Positions 29,123-38,343 of a stretch of 64,000 nucleotides of DNA are shown one piece after another. The DNA is from Bifidobacterium stellenboschense. Its GTDB lineage: Bacteria; Actinomycetota; Actinomycetes; Actinomycetales; Bifidobacteriaceae. Under the pieces are notes generated by a model. The model had not been told where the DNA came from. It did not search any database and worked only from the letters and a program-made list of their open reading frames with translations. Every line of letters starts with the position of its first letter. The stretch's first letter is position 1. The stretch spans positions 1-64,000 of the forward strand of contig NZ_JGZP01000015.1 of NCBI RefSeq assembly GCF_000741785.1, read 5' to 3'. Made by a program: the position numbers and the translations under genes.

Positions 29123-31732
29123 ATGCCCGGATCGAACCTGACCCGCATCGAGGCCGAGGAGCGCAAGGCCATCGTCGAGGCGCCCATCCACTACCATGTG
29201 GACCTCGACCTGACCGTCGGCGCCAAGACCTTCGGCTCCCACACCCTGATCTGCTTCAACGCGAAGCCCGGCTCGTCCACCTTCCTCGACCTCATCGCCG
29301 ACGAGGTGAGCGCGATCACGCTCAACGGCCGCGCGCTCGACCCGGCCGAGGCGTTCGCCGACGACCGCATCGAGCTCACCGGCCTCGAGACCAAGAACGA
29401 GGTCGTCGTCGAGGCCAAGTGCCGCTACTCCAACACCGGCGAGGGCCTGCACCGCTCCGTCGACCCGTCCGACGGCAACGTGTACCTCTACTCCCAGTTC
29501 GAGGTTCCGGACGCCCGCCGCGTGTACGCCGTGTTCGACCAGCCCGACCTCAAGGCCACCTTCGACTTCAAGGTGCTCGCCCCGAAGAGCTGGATCGTCA
29601 CCTCCAACATGCCGGTCAGGACCGTCGAGGACTTCGCCCGCGAGACCGCCGACGGCACGCTCGAGGCGAAGCCGAACGAGACGACGAAGCTGTGGAGCTT
29701 CGAGCCGACCCCGGTGATGAGCTCCTACCTGACCGCCATCTGCGCCGGCCCGTACGCCGAATGGCACACCGAGTACGCGAACGAGGACGGCCGCATCGTG
29801 CCGATGGCCCAGTACTGCCGCCAGTCGCTCGCCGAGGCGTTCGCCAAGGACGTCGACTACCTGTTCGACATCACCAAGAAGGGCTTCGCCTTCTACGCGA
29901 AGACCTGGGGCGTGCCCTACCCGTACGCCAAGTACGACCAGATTTACGTGCCGGAATACAACGCGGGCGCCATGGAGAACATCGGCATGGTCACCATCCG
30001 CGACTCCTACGTGTTCGAATCCAAGGTGACGGACGCGCTCGCCGAGCGCCGCGTCGTCACCGTGCTGCACGAGCTCGCCCACATGTGGTTCGGCGACTAC
30101 GTGACGATGAAGTGGTGGAACGACCTGTGGCTCAACGAGTCCTTCGCCGAGTTCACCTCCACGCTCGCCACCGCCGAGGCCACTGAATGGCATGACGCGT
30201 GGGCCACGTTCTGCTCCGGCGAGAAAAGCTGGGCGCTGCGCCAGGACCAGCTGCCCACCACGCATCCGATCGTCGCGCCGATCAACGACCTCAACGACAC
30301 GTACGTGAACTTCGACGGCATCACCTACGCAAAGGGCGCTTCCGTGTTGAAGCAGCTCGTGTTCTACGTGGGCCGTACGAAGTTCTTCCAGGGCATCCAC
30401 AACTATCTCGACAAGCACGCGTACGCGAACGCGACGCTCGCCGACCTGCTCGGCGAGCTGGAGGCGACCTCCGGCCGCGACCTCAAGGCGTGGAGCGCGA
30501 AGTGGCTGGAGGAATCCGGCATCAACACGATCCTCCCCGCCGTCGAGGAAGGCAAGGACGGGGTGATCGGCTCGCTCACCCTCACCCAGACCGCGCCGGC
30601 CGAGCACGCCGTGCTCCGCCCGCACCGCCTCGCCGTCGGCTTCTATGATCTCGACAAGGCGAGCGGCAAGGTCGTGCGCACCGACCGCATCGAACTCGAC
30701 GTGGACGGCGAGACCACGCTCGTCGAGGCGGCCGCCGGCAAGCGCCGCCCCGCGCTGCTGCTCGTCAACGACGAGGACCTCACCTACACGAAGATCCGCT
30801 TCGACGACGCCTCGCTCGCCTTCGCCGAAGAGCATCTGCAGGACGTGGACGACGCGCTCGCCCGCGCCGTCATCTGGCTCGCCTTCTGGGACATGACCCG
30901 CGACGGCGAGTTCCCGGCCGAGCGTTTCGTCGATATGACGCTGCGCCTGCTCGCCCACGAGACCGAATCCACCACGTTCCGCTACGCGCTCGCCTGCATG
31001 AGCACCACCGCGCATCATTACGTGGCCGCCTCGCGCCGCGACGAGGTGTTGAAGCACGTGGCCGCCGAGCTGTTCGAGCTCGTGCGCGCCGCCGAACCCG
31101 GCTCCGACGCGCAGTTCCAGCTCGCCACCGCCTACCTCGGCTACGGCGAGGAGGGCGACGCCGCGTTCGCCGCCAACGCCCGCGGCCTGCTCTCCGGCGA
31201 CGTCGCGTTCGACGGCCTCGAGATCGACAACAACTTCACGTGGACGATCGTCAACGCGCTCGCCAGCGTGAACGAGTACTCCGACGACGACATCGACGCG
31301 CAGCTCAAGCGCAAGGAGACCACCGAGAACCGCGAGTTCGCCTACGGCGCGCACGCGGTCAAGGGCACCGCCGAGGCGAAGGCCTGGGCGTGGGACCAGG
31401 CGCTCCACAACGCGGAGCTCACCAACAGCCAGCTGGAGGCCGTGGCCCGCGGGTTCGCCGCCACGCCGCGCCCCGACTTGGCCGAGCCGTACGCCGCGAA
31501 GTACTTCGACACGATCGACTGGATCTGGTCGAACAAGACCTACCACATGGCCGAGGCGCTGCTCAACGGCCTCTACCCGGGCTACGCCGATCCGGCCACG
31601 CTGGTCTCGCTCGGCGAGTCCTGGCTCGCCGCCCACGCCGACGCCGACGCCGCCCTGAAGCGTCTCGTCGTCGAGAACGTCGCCTCCTCGCGCCGCACCC
31701 TCGCCGTGCGCAAGTACAACGAGACCCTGTGA
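29123..31732 (+). CDS. pepN: Aminopeptidase N (M1 family)
   Basis: An 869-residue zinc aminopeptidase that trims N-terminal residues from peptides in the cytoplasm. The substrate motif GAMEN is followed by the zinc site HELAH (H316, E317, H320) and the third ligand in NESFAEF. The C-terminal half is the ERAP1-like helical domain. The length and order are typical for actinobacterial PepN. It starts 19 bp after RNase J behind GAAAGGAAC, so it may share that transcript. Confidence 0.96.
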   Translation: MPGSNLTRIEAEERKAIVEAPIHYHVDLDLTVGAKTFGSHTLICFNAKPGSSTFLDLIADEVSAITLNGRALDPAEAFADDRIELTGLETKNEVVVEAKCRYSNTGEGLHRSVDPSDGNVYLYSQFEVPDARRVYAVFDQPDLKATFDFKVLAPKSWIVTSNMPVRTVEDFARETADGTLEAKPNETTKLWSFEPTPVMSSYLTAICAGPYAEWHTEYANEDGRIVPMAQYCRQSLAEAFAKDVDYLFDITKKGFAFYAKTWGVPYPYAKYDQIYVPEYNAGAMENIGMVTIRDSYVFESKVTDALAERRVVTVLHELAHMWFGDYVTMKWWNDLWLNESFAEFTSTLATAEATEWHDAWATFCSGEKSWALRQDQLPTTHPIVAPINDLNDTYVNFDGITYAKGASVLKQLVFYVGRTKFFQGIHNYLDKHAYANATLADLLGELEATSGRDLKAWSAKWLEESGINTILPAVEEGKDGVIGSLTLTQTAPAEHAVLRPHRLAVGFYDLDKASGKVVRTDRIELDVDGETTLVEAAAGKRRPALLLVNDEDLTYTKIRFDDASLAFAEEHLQDVDDALARAVIWLAFWDMTRDGEFPAERFVDMTLRLLAHETESTTFRYALACMSTTAHHYVAASRRDEVLKHVAAELFELVRAAEPGSDAQFQLATAYLGYGEEGDAAFAANARGLLSGDVAFDGLEIDNNFTWTIVNALASVNEYSDDDIDAQLKRKETTENREFAYGAHAVKGTAEAKAWAWDQALHNAELTNSQLEAVARGFAATPRPDLAEPYAAKYFDTIDWIWSNKTYHMAEALLNGLYPGYADPATLVSLGESWLAAHADADAALKRLVVENVASSRRTLAVRKYNETL

Positions 31733-31842
31733 CGTAAGTCCGCATAGCAAGAGAAAACCCGCGCCCGTCCCCCAACGGCGTATCCTCCCTACAAGGTCAT
31801 GGGCCTTCGCCCGTGGAGCCTTGCATGAGAGGAGCCGAAGGG

Positions 31843-32712
31843 ATGGTCGCGGGTTTTTCCGTCGTCACGCTGCTGCTGATCCTGCTCGCCGGGGTGGGGG
31901 CGGGATTCGTCGGGTACGCGGTGGGCGCGTCGTCGCTCGTGTCGTATCCGGCGTTGCTCGCCTGCGGCATCCCGCCGGTGCTTGCGAACGCGTCGAACAC
32001 GGTGGGCGTGGTCGGCACCGGCATCGGCGGCGTGATGGGCGCGCGCCGTGAACTCAAGGGACAGGCGCTGCGCGTCGCCGTCTACGTGTCCATCGGCGCG
32101 GTGGGCGGCGTGGCCGGCGCGTACCTGCTGCTCGAACTCGACCCGAAGGTGTTCGAATTCGCCGCGCCCGCGCTGATCCTGTTCTCGTCGCTCATCATCG
32201 CCGTCAATCCGCGTGGACGCATGCAGGCCAAGCAGGCCGCCGCCGACGCGCACGCGCAGCTGACGCGCATGCAGGACGGTGACGGCAAGGCCGGCGCGTC
32301 CATCGCCGCGCGCGGCGCGGACTCCCTCGAACGGCCGGTGCAGCCGCTCAAGCAGGACTCCTGGTGGGTGTGGATCGGCGTGGTCGCGGTCGCCGTCTAC
32401 TCCGGATACTTCGGCGCCGGCGCGGGCACGCTCGCGCTCGCCGTGCTCGACGCGGCGAAGATCGGCCCGTTCCACAAGATCAACGCGTTGAAGACGCTGA
32501 TCGGCACGGGCGCGAACATCACCGCGTCCATCGTGTTCATCGTGCGCGGCGCGGTCGACTGGCCGGCCGCGATCATGCTGTGCGTCGGATGCTTCATCGG
32601 CGGCTACATCGCACCGCCCATCACCCGCCGCATCCCCGCGAACGTGATGCGCGCCGCCGCCGTGATCGCCGGCATCGTCCTCACCATCGACCTCGCGCTG
32701 AAGACGTACTGA
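31843..32712 (+). CDS. TauE/SafE-family membrane exporter
   Basis: A 289-residue polytopic membrane protein with about eight helices in two halves, typical of the sulfite/anion exporter TauE family. Characteristic Gly-rich stretches are GAGFVGYAVGASSLVSYPALL and GYFGAGAGTLALAVLDAAKI, one in each half. A charged loop of about 60 residues separates the halves. ATG 31843 was chosen for the GAGAGGAG eight bases before it; ATG 31825 and GTG 31813 are in-frame alternatives. The transported compound is unknown. Confidence 0.85.
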   Translation: MVAGFSVVTLLLILLAGVGAGFVGYAVGASSLVSYPALLACGIPPVLANASNTVGVVGTGIGGVMGARRELKGQALRVAVYVSIGAVGGVAGAYLLLELDPKVFEFAAPALILFSSLIIAVNPRGRMQAKQAAADAHAQLTRMQDGDGKAGASIAARGADSLERPVQPLKQDSWWVWIGVVAVAVYSGYFGAGAGTLALAVLDAAKIGPFHKINALKTLIGTGANITASIVFIVRGAVDWPAAIMLCVGCFIGGYIAPPITRRIPANVMRAAAVIAGIVLTIDLALKTY

Positions 32713-32808
32713 GCCGCCGGACCGTGAGGACCGCTGGGCCGTGGTTGTAGACTGGACGGTACCGGAAGCTCGATCGGGGAGCGGCCGGAATCGGAAAGCG
32801 AGGCGACG

Positions 32809-33489
32809 ATGCGTAGACCCAGGGGACGCTTGCTGGACAATCCGCTGTCGCAGGGGAACGTGGCGGCGCGGATGGTGTCGAATCGGACGGAACGGTGGCT
32901 GGCTGGGCCGGGCGCCGTGGACCGTCTGGCGTCCGCGTATGCGGCCGGTTGGATGCTGCTCGACTACACGCACGGCCGTCTGATCGGATGGCAGTCCGGG
33001 CCGAACGACGTGTACGGCGTGACCCGGCATTGGCGGCATGTGGTGTTCACCATGCCGAGCGCGGAGTCGGAGCAGGCGATGCTCGCCGCGTCGGTCGGAC
33101 AACTGGTCGTCGGGCATGCGCTCCCGTTGGGCGCGGACATCGCGGCGAGCATGGCGATCGGCGACGCGGCCGCCCGGTCGGATTCCCGGTCGCGTTTCGC
33201 GTTGCAGCCGCCGGACGGTCCGGACATGCGCCCGTTGACCATGCGCGGGAACGAGTTGTTGCGATGGGCGGATGCGACGGTCCGGGCGATGGCGTTCGTG
33301 GACGTGCCGCTGCTGATGGCGAACGTGGCGACCGCGCGCGTCTCGCTCGCGGAGTACATGTTCCGTGAATCCCGCGGGTTGATCTGCGAGAGCATACCGG
33401 GCGCGGGCATGAGCCCGTACCCGCCCGCCTGCCCTCCCGGATGGACGCCGCCCGTACGCGCGACGGCGCGAGGGACGGGCGTGCGGTGA
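32809..33489 (+). CDS. Unknown protein at the edge of the type VII locus
   Basis: A 226-residue protein not recognised from motifs. It has no signal peptide or clear membrane segment. It has a charged start (MRRPRGRLLDN), a central mixed alpha/beta-like region and a Pro-rich end (SPYPPACPPGWTPP). Codon use is like that of the nearby T7SS genes. It lies 105 bp before the subtilase gene in the same direction, with its own possible promoter (TTGTAGACT around 32746). It could belong to the secretion locus or be the last flanking gene. Confidence 0.6.
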   Translation: MRRPRGRLLDNPLSQGNVAARMVSNRTERWLAGPGAVDRLASAYAAGWMLLDYTHGRLIGWQSGPNDVYGVTRHWRHVVFTMPSAESEQAMLAASVGQLVVGHALPLGADIAASMAIGDAAARSDSRSRFALQPPDGPDMRPLTMRGNELLRWADATVRAMAFVDVPLLMANVATARVSLAEYMFRESRGLICESIPGAGMSPYPPACPPGWTPPVRATARGTGVR

Positions 33490-33594
33490 AACGGCGGAAT
33501 CGTTGGCGGTAGGATGGGAGGCATAGTGATTCACGAAGGCGTGTCGGTCGACGGGCATCCGTCGCATGACCGTGAAGAAGGGGAGAACCAGCAT

Positions 33595-35376
33595 ATGGCG
33601 ACGACGTTGGAACGGGGATTACGGCGATTGGCCCGGGCCGCCACATGCGCTGTGGCGTTCGCCGCGTGTCTGGGCATGGTGGTGCCGTCGGTGTACGCCG
33701 AGGAGCCTGGACGCTGGCCGGTGGAGAACGACGTGGTGCAGAACGCGTGGAAGCAGGGCATCGACGGTTCCGGCGTCAAGATCGCCGTAATCGATACTCA
33801 ACCGATTGGGGAGTATCCGGGGCTGGCGGATGCCGACATCACGTATCAGGTGGGCAGCTTCCGGAAAGCGGATTCCAAGAAAAGAGTGAAAACCCAATGT
33901 GTGATTAACGGGAAACCCCTGACGGCTACTCTTCGTCGGGGCGAGGACAGCTGGCAGTATACGCATGGCACGGATATGTTGACTTGGATTGCCGGCAACG
34001 GCAAGGACTATGACGGCAAAACGGGGGTGCTGGGAGCAGCCCCGAAAGCGAAACTGCTGAGCATCGCGAACGGGCGTGAGATCAAAGGATCCAATTTGTC
34101 GTACGACTGTAAATCCGGCAAGTCGGATTGGGCCTCGGTGGATTACGGTGTCGATGAGGCGACGGCCGTGAAATGGGGGGCTCGTGTTATCAACCGTTCG
34201 CAGGGATCGTTGATGATGTCCTACGATTATGAGGGTTTCGTCACGGCATTGAGATACGGCGTGATCACCATCAGTGCACGCGCCAATACCACCGACACCG
34301 GATTGCGGGATTTGGTTGGCGACCCGAGGAAGATGAATTACTTTCCCGGGGTAGTCACCGTAAACAATGTTGACCGAAATGGGGTTCTTTCACAGGCTTC
34401 GGATACGGTCGACGGCAATATCGCGGTGCTTTCCTATGGGCAGGGGGTATTGTCCCCCGCGGAACATCTCATGGCGGGAACATTGACCCCCACCAATGGA
34501 GGTACTTCGACCGCCGCGGCCGTGTTGTCGTCATATCTGGCATTGGCGATGCAGAAGTGGCCGGATGCGACGGGCAACCAGATTCTCCAGTCGCTGGTTC
34601 GTAACACAAAGGAAGGCAAAGGCAAGCCGACCATCGATCCGGAGAGGAAACGCGGTTTCGGAGAAGTGGATCTGAACGCGTTGCTGACGGTCGATCCAAC
34701 CCAATACAAGGATGTGAACCCGATTCTGGAATATCAGATGAAGGCCGCGGCCCAGTATCCGGAATACAAGGATTGGTATACGCAGGATTGTTCGAAAAAT
34801 CCTGATGGCATCCAACCGAACGGCGATCTGACCGATTTTGCGATTCCCTGTGAGGCTGGTCTGATTGGTAAGGAATATGAGCGTCAGCAGGCCGCATGGA
34901 AGAAGGTCGAGCAGTGCCGTGCGGATGGCGGTTCGGACTGCATGAAGTATTCGGCCACGAACACCGCCGACGCAAAGGGTTCGGGGGCCGTGTCCGGCGA
35001 ACGGTCGGATGCGAAGCCGGCGGCAGGATTGCCCGTGTGGGCGTGGGGTGTGATCGCGGGCGTCGGTGTGGTCGTGGTGTCGGTCGGCATCGTGTTCGCG
35101 GTCGTGCTGGCGAAGCGTCGTCGCCGTTCACAGCGTCCGCCGCGGAACGTCGTGCCGGCTCCCGCGGGCGGCTATCCGCCGGCTGGACGGTATCCGGTCC
35201 AGTCTTCGCCGGCTCAGGCGTATCCACCGGCACCGGCGGCTCCACCGGTTCAGGTGGTTCCGGCACCAGTCTCGTATACGAGGCCGCCTATGCCGCAGCA
35301 GCCTGCGCAGGGGTATCCGCCGGTTCCCGCGCCCGCTCAGGCGCCGCAGCCCCCGCATGGTCGTCATTCACGGTGA
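33595..35376 (+). CDS. Membrane-anchored subtilase, mycosin-like, with Pro-rich tail
   Basis: A 593-residue S8 serine protease. A signal segment (about residues 8-34) is followed by the catalytic residues Asp67 (AVIDTQ), His124 (HGTDMLTW) and Ser305 (GGTSTAAAV). A membrane helix lies at about 480-506 and is followed by RRRR and a cytoplasmic Pro/Tyr/Gln-rich tail of some 85 residues. Type VII mycosins are also anchored by one C-terminal helix but usually end soon after it. The motif neighbours (DTQ, HGTD) differ from the usual DTG/DSG and HGTH/V. ATG 33595 follows GAAGGGGAG; upstream in-frame starts lack a site. Codon use has more A/T than the core genes. It is translationally close (12 bp) to P1. 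Confidence 0.85.
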   Translation: MATTLERGLRRLARAATCAVAFAACLGMVVPSVYAEEPGRWPVENDVVQNAWKQGIDGSGVKIAVIDTQPIGEYPGLADADITYQVGSFRKADSKKRVKTQCVINGKPLTATLRRGEDSWQYTHGTDMLTWIAGNGKDYDGKTGVLGAAPKAKLLSIANGREIKGSNLSYDCKSGKSDWASVDYGVDEATAVKWGARVINRSQGSLMMSYDYEGFVTALRYGVITISARANTTDTGLRDLVGDPRKMNYFPGVVTVNNVDRNGVLSQASDTVDGNIAVLSYGQGVLSPAEHLMAGTLTPTNGGTSTAAAVLSSYLALAMQKWPDATGNQILQSLVRNTKEGKGKPTIDPERKRGFGEVDLNALLTVDPTQYKDVNPILEYQMKAAAQYPEYKDWYTQDCSKNPDGIQPNGDLTDFAIPCEAGLIGKEYERQQAAWKKVEQCRADGGSDCMKYSATNTADAKGSGAVSGERSDAKPAAGLPVWAWGVIAGVGVVVVSVGIVFAVVLAKRRRRSQRPPRNVVPAPAGGYPPAGRYPVQSSPAQAYPPAPAAPPVQVVPAPVSYTRPPMPQQPAQGYPPVPAPAQAPQPPHGRHSR

Positions 35377-35388
35377 ACCGGGGCTGGT

Positions 35389-36183
35389 GTGTTCGATAGT
35401 ATCCGTGCGATAAGCGTCTTGAATAATCCGGCGACAAATCCGCATCATTGGGCCAACAGGGGATGGGTGGATTCGTATGGCGGCGCATGCCTGGACAGGT
35501 TCGATTTGCCGCAGGGGTTGTTCTGGATGGCCGTATCCGGCAGGGAGACGTCGGCGGTCGGGGATCTTGGCGGCACCATGCTTCGTCCGAAGGTGCCCGG
35601 TGCCAGTGATTATTGGCCTGTGGGATTCTGCGAACGTGACGGCTGGCTGGCGATGAGGGTCGACAGCGAGGATGAGGTGGTGACGAATCGCTTCATCCGT
35701 TACTATCATCCGGTACGTCCCATGCCTCGATATCATGGCCGCACCCGACACGCTCTGTTCGCCGTGCTGCGTGCTCCGTTCCCGCTGACATCGGATACCT
35801 CGTTGACGTTGCATGCGACGTGTTCGTTGGGTCATGTGGATGATCCGCCGTTCATGCCGCCGTATACGGGCAGGCCGTCGGCTCGCATGGTCGAGTTGAT
35901 GAACGGCATGGCGATGAAGCCGGGTTGGATCGTATGGGACGGGTACTTGCACGTGTGGGTGAACTACCTGTACTGGCGACAATCAATGGGCAGACGACCT
36001 GCTCATACGCTTTTCGGTGTGTCCGTTCCCGTGGAATTGGCCTTGTTCCGTGCGTATCGTGTGTATTACGAGCAGTTGCGGTGTGAGCTGCCGTACCCGT
36101 ATGCGGGGCCTGTCTTGTGGCCGGATCAGTGCGATCCGCGGTTCCCGTTGCCGTCCGATCCACGTTACGGCGCGTACGTGTAG
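35389..36183 (+). CDS. T7SS-linked mosaic family protein P1
   Basis: A 264-residue member of a family I do not recognise. It has no signal peptide or membrane helix. The N-terminal motif NNPATNPHHWANRGW and FDLP are shared by the family, followed by a variable stretch (about residues 50-120). A highly conserved half follows: TCSLGHVDDPPFMPPY, MKPGWIVWDGYLHVWVN, YYEQL and a common end DPRFPLPSDPRYGAYV. GTG 35389 starts 12 bp after the subtilase stop, which suggests coupled expression. Its 3' end (RCELPYPYAGPVLWPD) matches P3 rather than P2 or P4. It may be a secreted effector, a chaperone or an accessory factor of the type VII system; none is shown. Confidence 0.8.
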   Translation: MFDSIRAISVLNNPATNPHHWANRGWVDSYGGACLDRFDLPQGLFWMAVSGRETSAVGDLGGTMLRPKVPGASDYWPVGFCERDGWLAMRVDSEDEVVTNRFIRYYHPVRPMPRYHGRTRHALFAVLRAPFPLTSDTSLTLHATCSLGHVDDPPFMPPYTGRPSARMVELMNGMAMKPGWIVWDGYLHVWVNYLYWRQSMGRRPAHTLFGVSVPVELALFRAYRVYYEQLRCELPYPYAGPVLWPDQCDPRFPLPSDPRYGAYV

Positions 36184-36194
36184 GGGTGCTGCCG

Positions 36195-36359
36195 GTGTCA
36201 CGTTATATGGAATGTGTGAATCGTCTGGCGGAACGTTTGACACTGATTCATGTGGAGATGGAGGTGATCGACAGTCATGTTCGAAAACATTCGTGCGGAA
36301 TATGCTTTGAACAATCCGGCGACGAATCCGCATCATTGGATGAACCGCGGATGGCATGA
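36195..36359 (+). pseudogene. Truncated copy of the small three-TM gene
   Basis: From GTG 36195 the reading VSRYMECVNRLAERLTLIH matches the start of the gene at 37999 (VSRLMKWVDRLAERLTRIH). The DNA similarity continues upstream through the shared GCTGCCGGTGTCACGT. Similarity stops at about 36257, just where the ribosome site of P2 begins. The frame then runs 55 codons into P2. All three membrane segments are missing. It may now serve only as a leader that couples P2 to P1. Confidence 0.75.
36260..36269 (+). promoter_or_regulatory. Very strong ribosome binding site of P2
   Basis: GGAGGTGATC is a full anti-16S match with seven bases to ATG 36277. Most genes in this window have only four to six matching bases, so P2 is probably translated strongly. 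Confidence 0.75.
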
Positions 36360-37080
36360 TGTCGTGGCGACAGCGGATGGGGATCCATTCAAGTTCGATC
36401 TTCCGCGGGCATTGTTCTGGACTGCCGTGTCCGGGCGTGAGAAGCCCGCGGGTAACGACCATGGCGGAACGCTCATGCATCCGTGGATTTCGTGGAAGGG
36501 CAGTGAGCGGTGGAACACCTATTATCTATGTAACGATATGGAGTGGAAGCTGCTGAGTATGTACAGTTATCGGCGCAATATGTATCAGCAGCTGTATCGG
36601 CCTGTCCGTCTGATGCCGAGAACGGGTTTCGACAATGGCAGGGATGCGCGGTTCGCCGTGTTGCGTGCTCCGTTTCCGTTGACATCGGATTCGTCGTTGA
36701 CGTTGCATGCGACGTGTTCGTTGGGTCATGTGGATGATCCGCCGTTCATGCCGCCGTATACGGGCAGGCCGTCGGCTCGTATGGTCGAGTTGATGAACGG
36801 TATGGCGATGAAGCCGGGGTGGATCGTATGGGACGGGTACTTGCACGTGTGGGTGAACTACCTGTACTGGAGTAAGCGGTATGGGGCGCAGTGGAAAGGA
36901 ACGGAGCAGCTCGGGGTTCCCGTTCCCGTGGAATTGGCCTTGTTCCGTGCGTATCGTGTGTATTACGAGCAGTTGCGCCATGAATTGCCCTACCCGTATG
37001 CGGGGCCTGTCTCGTGGCCGGATCAGTGCGATCCGAGGTTCCCGTTGCCGTCCGATCCCCGTTACGGCGCGTACGTGTAG
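36277..37080 (+). CDS. T7SS-linked mosaic family protein P2
   Basis: The 267-residue paralogue of P1 starts MFENIRAEYALNNPATNPHHW, similar to P1 over the first 25 residues, then diverges (about residues 28-120). From SLTLHATCSLGHVDDPPF onward it is almost identical to P1 at DNA level until the residues after VNYLYW, where a short variable insert differs. Its 3' end (RHELPYPYAGP) and the sequence after the stop (AGGAATCCATGCGTCGGGCG) match P4, not P1 or P3. It has no export signal. The function is unknown; see P1 for the family description. Confidence 0.8.
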   Translation: MFENIRAEYALNNPATNPHHWMNRGWHDVVATADGDPFKFDLPRALFWTAVSGREKPAGNDHGGTLMHPWISWKGSERWNTYYLCNDMEWKLLSMYSYRRNMYQQLYRPVRLMPRTGFDNGRDARFAVLRAPFPLTSDSSLTLHATCSLGHVDDPPFMPPYTGRPSARMVELMNGMAMKPGWIVWDGYLHVWVNYLYWSKRYGAQWKGTEQLGVPVPVELALFRAYRVYYEQLRHELPYPYAGPVSWPDQCDPRFPLPSDPRYGAYV

Positions 37081-37166
37081 AGGAATCCATGCGTCGGGCG
37101 GGTACAGACGTGATCGGGAATAGGAATTGGCGGCGGGCGTCCGCCCGATGATTGGAAGTGGTTGCG

Positions 37167-37988
37167 ATGGGCTATCTGGCGTATATGCGGGCGAACCGTC
37201 CGGGCTGGAGCAGGATGCATTGGAAGAACCGCGGCTGGGATGCGAGCATCGATCGTTTCGGTGCCAAACACGAGGCATTCGACCTGCCGATTCCATTGCT
37301 GTACACGTGCGCGTCGGGACGGGATCATCCAATGTTCCCGGACGATGGCAGCACGTTGATGAATCCCATCGGAGAGTTCGAAAAGGCATCGCGCCCGACG
37401 ACCTACGCATGGCGTGACCATTGGATCGTGGCATCCACGCTCAGTTATGCGTTCAATAATCACGGGGCAAGCACCGTGTCCTGCTGGTATTGCGCTCCGG
37501 TGCGGCCATTCCCCAGACAGATCGGCGACAAGGGGGACGGCAGCAGGCGTATGGACGTCAGCATTCTGCGCGCCCCGTTCCCCATCACCGAAGACACCGG
37601 CCTCACGTCGTTCTCCACATGCTCGCTTGGCCATACCGACGACCCGCCGTTCATGCCGCCCTACAACGGCGATCCGTCGCAGGCGATGGTGCGGTTGATG
37701 AACTCGTTCCGCATGAAGCCGGGTTGGATCGTATGGGATGGGTATCTGCACGTGTGGGTGAACTCCCTGTACTGGAAACAACTGCCGGATGCGAACGATG
37801 ATTTTCGTTACGCCATAGGCGGCGTGCCCGCGACGTTGGAGCTTGAACTGTTCAAGGCCTATCGCGTGTATTACGAGCAGTTGCGGTGTGAGCTGCCGTA
37901 TCCGTATGCGGGGCCCGTCTTGTGGCCGGATCAGTGCGATCCGCGGTTCCCGTTGCCGTCCGATCCACGTTACGGCGCGTACGTGTAG
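37167..37988 (+). CDS. T7SS-linked mosaic family protein P3 (most divergent)
   Basis: A 273-residue family member from ATG 37167, eight bases after GGAAG. It keeps the HWKNRGW, FDLP-like, SGRDHP, TCSLGHTDDPPFMPPY and MKPGWIVWDGYL landmarks. Its middle differs from the other three (PYNGDPSQAMVRLMNSFR instead of PYTGRPSARMVELMNGMA). Only the last 50 codons are nearly identical to P1, including RCELPYPYAGPVLWPD. This patchwork suggests that homogenisation reached P1, P2 and P4 more than P3. The function is unknown. Confidence 0.8.
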   Translation: MGYLAYMRANRPGWSRMHWKNRGWDASIDRFGAKHEAFDLPIPLLYTCASGRDHPMFPDDGSTLMNPIGEFEKASRPTTYAWRDHWIVASTLSYAFNNHGASTVSCWYCAPVRPFPRQIGDKGDGSRRMDVSILRAPFPITEDTGLTSFSTCSLGHTDDPPFMPPYNGDPSQAMVRLMNSFRMKPGWIVWDGYLHVWVNSLYWKQLPDANDDFRYAIGGVPATLELELFKAYRVYYEQLRCELPYPYAGPVLWPDQCDPRFPLPSDPRYGAYV

Positions 37989-37998
37989 GAGGCTGCCG

Positions 37999-38343
37999 GT
38001 GTCACGTCTTATGAAATGGGTGGATCGTCTGGCGGAACGTTTGACGCGAATTCATGCGGATTGGCTGTTGTATGCGGTGTGGTTGGCGGCGCTGATCACC
38101 CCTTATCGGATTCCGGCGGGCCGACTCGCCCCTTCTCACGCCTTGCTGGCCGTGTTGCTGTTGTTGCTTCTGCCATCAATGACCCTCGTATGTCAGGCGT
38201 GTCTGAAGGAACGTCACCGACAGGGGCCTGACCTGTTTCTGCTGAACTACTGGTATCGGAACGGGCGTATCGCATGGTGGATTCTGACCGTCATCACCCT
38301 GCTTGTGCTGATGGCCGAACTGGCGGGAGGACGATGGTGGTGA
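37999..38343 (+). CDS. Small three-helix membrane protein between P3 and P4
   Basis: A 114-residue protein with a short charged start (VSRLMKWVDRLAERLTRIHA). It has three predicted membrane segments: about residues 21-37, 46-66 and 91-109. GTG 37999 lies seven bases after AGGAGG; ATG 38011 is an alternative. It starts 10 bp after the P3 stop and overlaps P4 by 10 bases, so the three genes are coupled. A truncated copy follows P1 at 36195. It could anchor P-family proteins to the membrane or the secretion channel; this is inference. Confidence 0.8.
   Translation: MSRLMKWVDRLAERLTRIHADWLLYAVWLAALITPYRIPAGRLAPSHALLAVLLLLLLPSMTLVCQACLKERHRQGPDLFLLNYWYRNGRIAWWILTVITLLVLMAELAGGRWW

Noticed and set aside
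25159-29187. A 1342-codon minus-strand open frame over dapB, dapA and RNase J
   Set aside because: Shadow of well-identified plus-strand genes; low-complexity Asp/Val/Gly/His composition.
31789-33594. A 601-codon minus-strand frame over the TauE gene and the unknown gene
   Set aside because: Arg/His/Asp-rich shadow with no ribosome site. The plus-strand genes have better starts and composition.
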